Both the position numbers and the translations under genes were made by a program. A stretch of 21,385 bases of DNA from JBFMFE01 sp040752295 (GTDB lineage Bacteria; UBP15; UBA6099; JBFMBQ01), in NCBI GenBank assembly GCA_040752295.1, contig JBFMFE010000117.1, positions 1 through 21,385 on the forward strand, written 5' to 3'. Position 1 is the stretch's first letter, and each line of letters opens with the position of its first letter. Of the stretch, positions 21,045 to 21,385 are shown one piece after another. The notes under the pieces were generated by a model. It saw nothing but the letters and a program-made list of their open reading frames with translations. It was not told the DNA's origin and searched no databases.

Positions 21045-21385
21045 GTGTCCGAGACAAAAAAGCGCGAAAGAGGCGTGAGAAAAGGCGGAACCCGGCGCCG
21101 CTTTCTTTCCCCCGCGTCCGTTCTCACGCTGCTGATTCTCGCGGCGCTGCCGGAGCTTGCGAGGGTTCACGCCGGAAGTTACGCATTGACCTTCTTCTGG
21201 TGGCGCCTGCCGGTCACGCACACGTTGAACGCCGCTCTCACCGGCGCCGCGCTCTGGACGGCGTTCCGTCTCATCGCGGTCCCGGCGGGCGGACGCGCCG
21301 CCGCAGCCGCCGCCCTCGCGGCGGTATCCCTCAATTACGCCTTCTACGAACTGGTCGTGAACAATCCGCGGTGCCTCGAGGCGCC
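21045..21385 (+). CDS. start of an unrecognised membrane protein (3' end outside window)
   Basis: An open frame of 113 codons from GTG 21045 to the window end. A short basic N-terminus precedes hydrophobic stretches at about 23-35 (ASVLTLLILAALP), 52-75 and 83-105 (RAAAAAALAAVSLNYAFYE). Base use and NNC codon preference match the genes before it, and the other frames lack this membrane-protein character. The start is uncertain: neither GTG 21045 nor GTG 21075 has a proper ribosome binding site. Not enough is visible to name a family. Confidence 0.55.
   Translation, partial: MSETKKRERGVRKGGTRRRFLSPASVLTLLILAALPELARVHAGSYALTFFWWRLPVTHTLNAALTGAALWTAFRLIAVPAGGRAAAAAALAAVSLNYAFYELVVNNPRCLEA

Overview
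This 21.4 kb window comes from a high-GC bacterium that I cannot place below domain level. An O-antigen ligase/polymerase-type membrane protein suggests a Gram-negative envelope. The ftsE-ftsX-S41 peptidase order is also known from Firmicutes. Arg AGG/CGG and Ile ATA codons are common in the left half despite the high GC, which fits an uncultured lineage better than a well-known model group.

Layout. (1) 1-822, minus strand: an LsrF/DhnA-type class I aldolase-fold enzyme, cut by the window start, with a clear sigma70-type promoter. (2) 998-1320, minus: a very small membrane-anchored coiled-coil protein that looks frameshifted. (3) 1461-6541, plus: a cell-envelope and housekeeping block of ftsE, ftsX, an S41 C-terminal processing protease, signal peptidase I and dapA, with internal promoters and a strong terminator after dapA. 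(4) 6564-8211, plus: an extended SDR epimerase/reductase translationally coupled to a small membrane protein of unknown function. (5) 8210-10064, minus: an AT-rich two-gene module of an OLD/RecF-type AAA ATPase and a TOPRIM-like (DUF4276-like) protein, joined by a 4-nt overlap under its own promoter. It looks horizontally acquired and is probably a defence system. (6) 10099-11689, minus: an SCP2-domain protein and a geranylgeranyl-reductase-like flavoprotein, preceded by a perfect 13-bp inverted repeat at the promoter. (7) 11690-12011: an AT-rich intergenic stretch with palindromes. (8) 12012-16671, plus: a Wzy/WaaL-type protein with a TPR-like tail, then a 928-residue radical SAM protein with two extra Cys clusters and a fused C-terminal domain. 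(9) 16742-20963, plus: an FAD oxidase, a GlcF-like double [4Fe-4S]/CCG protein and a second, GlcD-like FAD oxidase, probably one membrane-associated 2-hydroxyacid oxidoreductase. (10) 21045 to the end: the start of an unrecognised membrane protein.

Two systems deserve most attention: the ATPase/TOPRIM pair, and the radical SAM fusion protein. A third signal is regional. The plus strand is G-rich on the left and mostly C-rich on the right even though genes on both sides are on the plus strand. This suggests a replication-terminus region or an inversion junction between about 8 and 12 kb.
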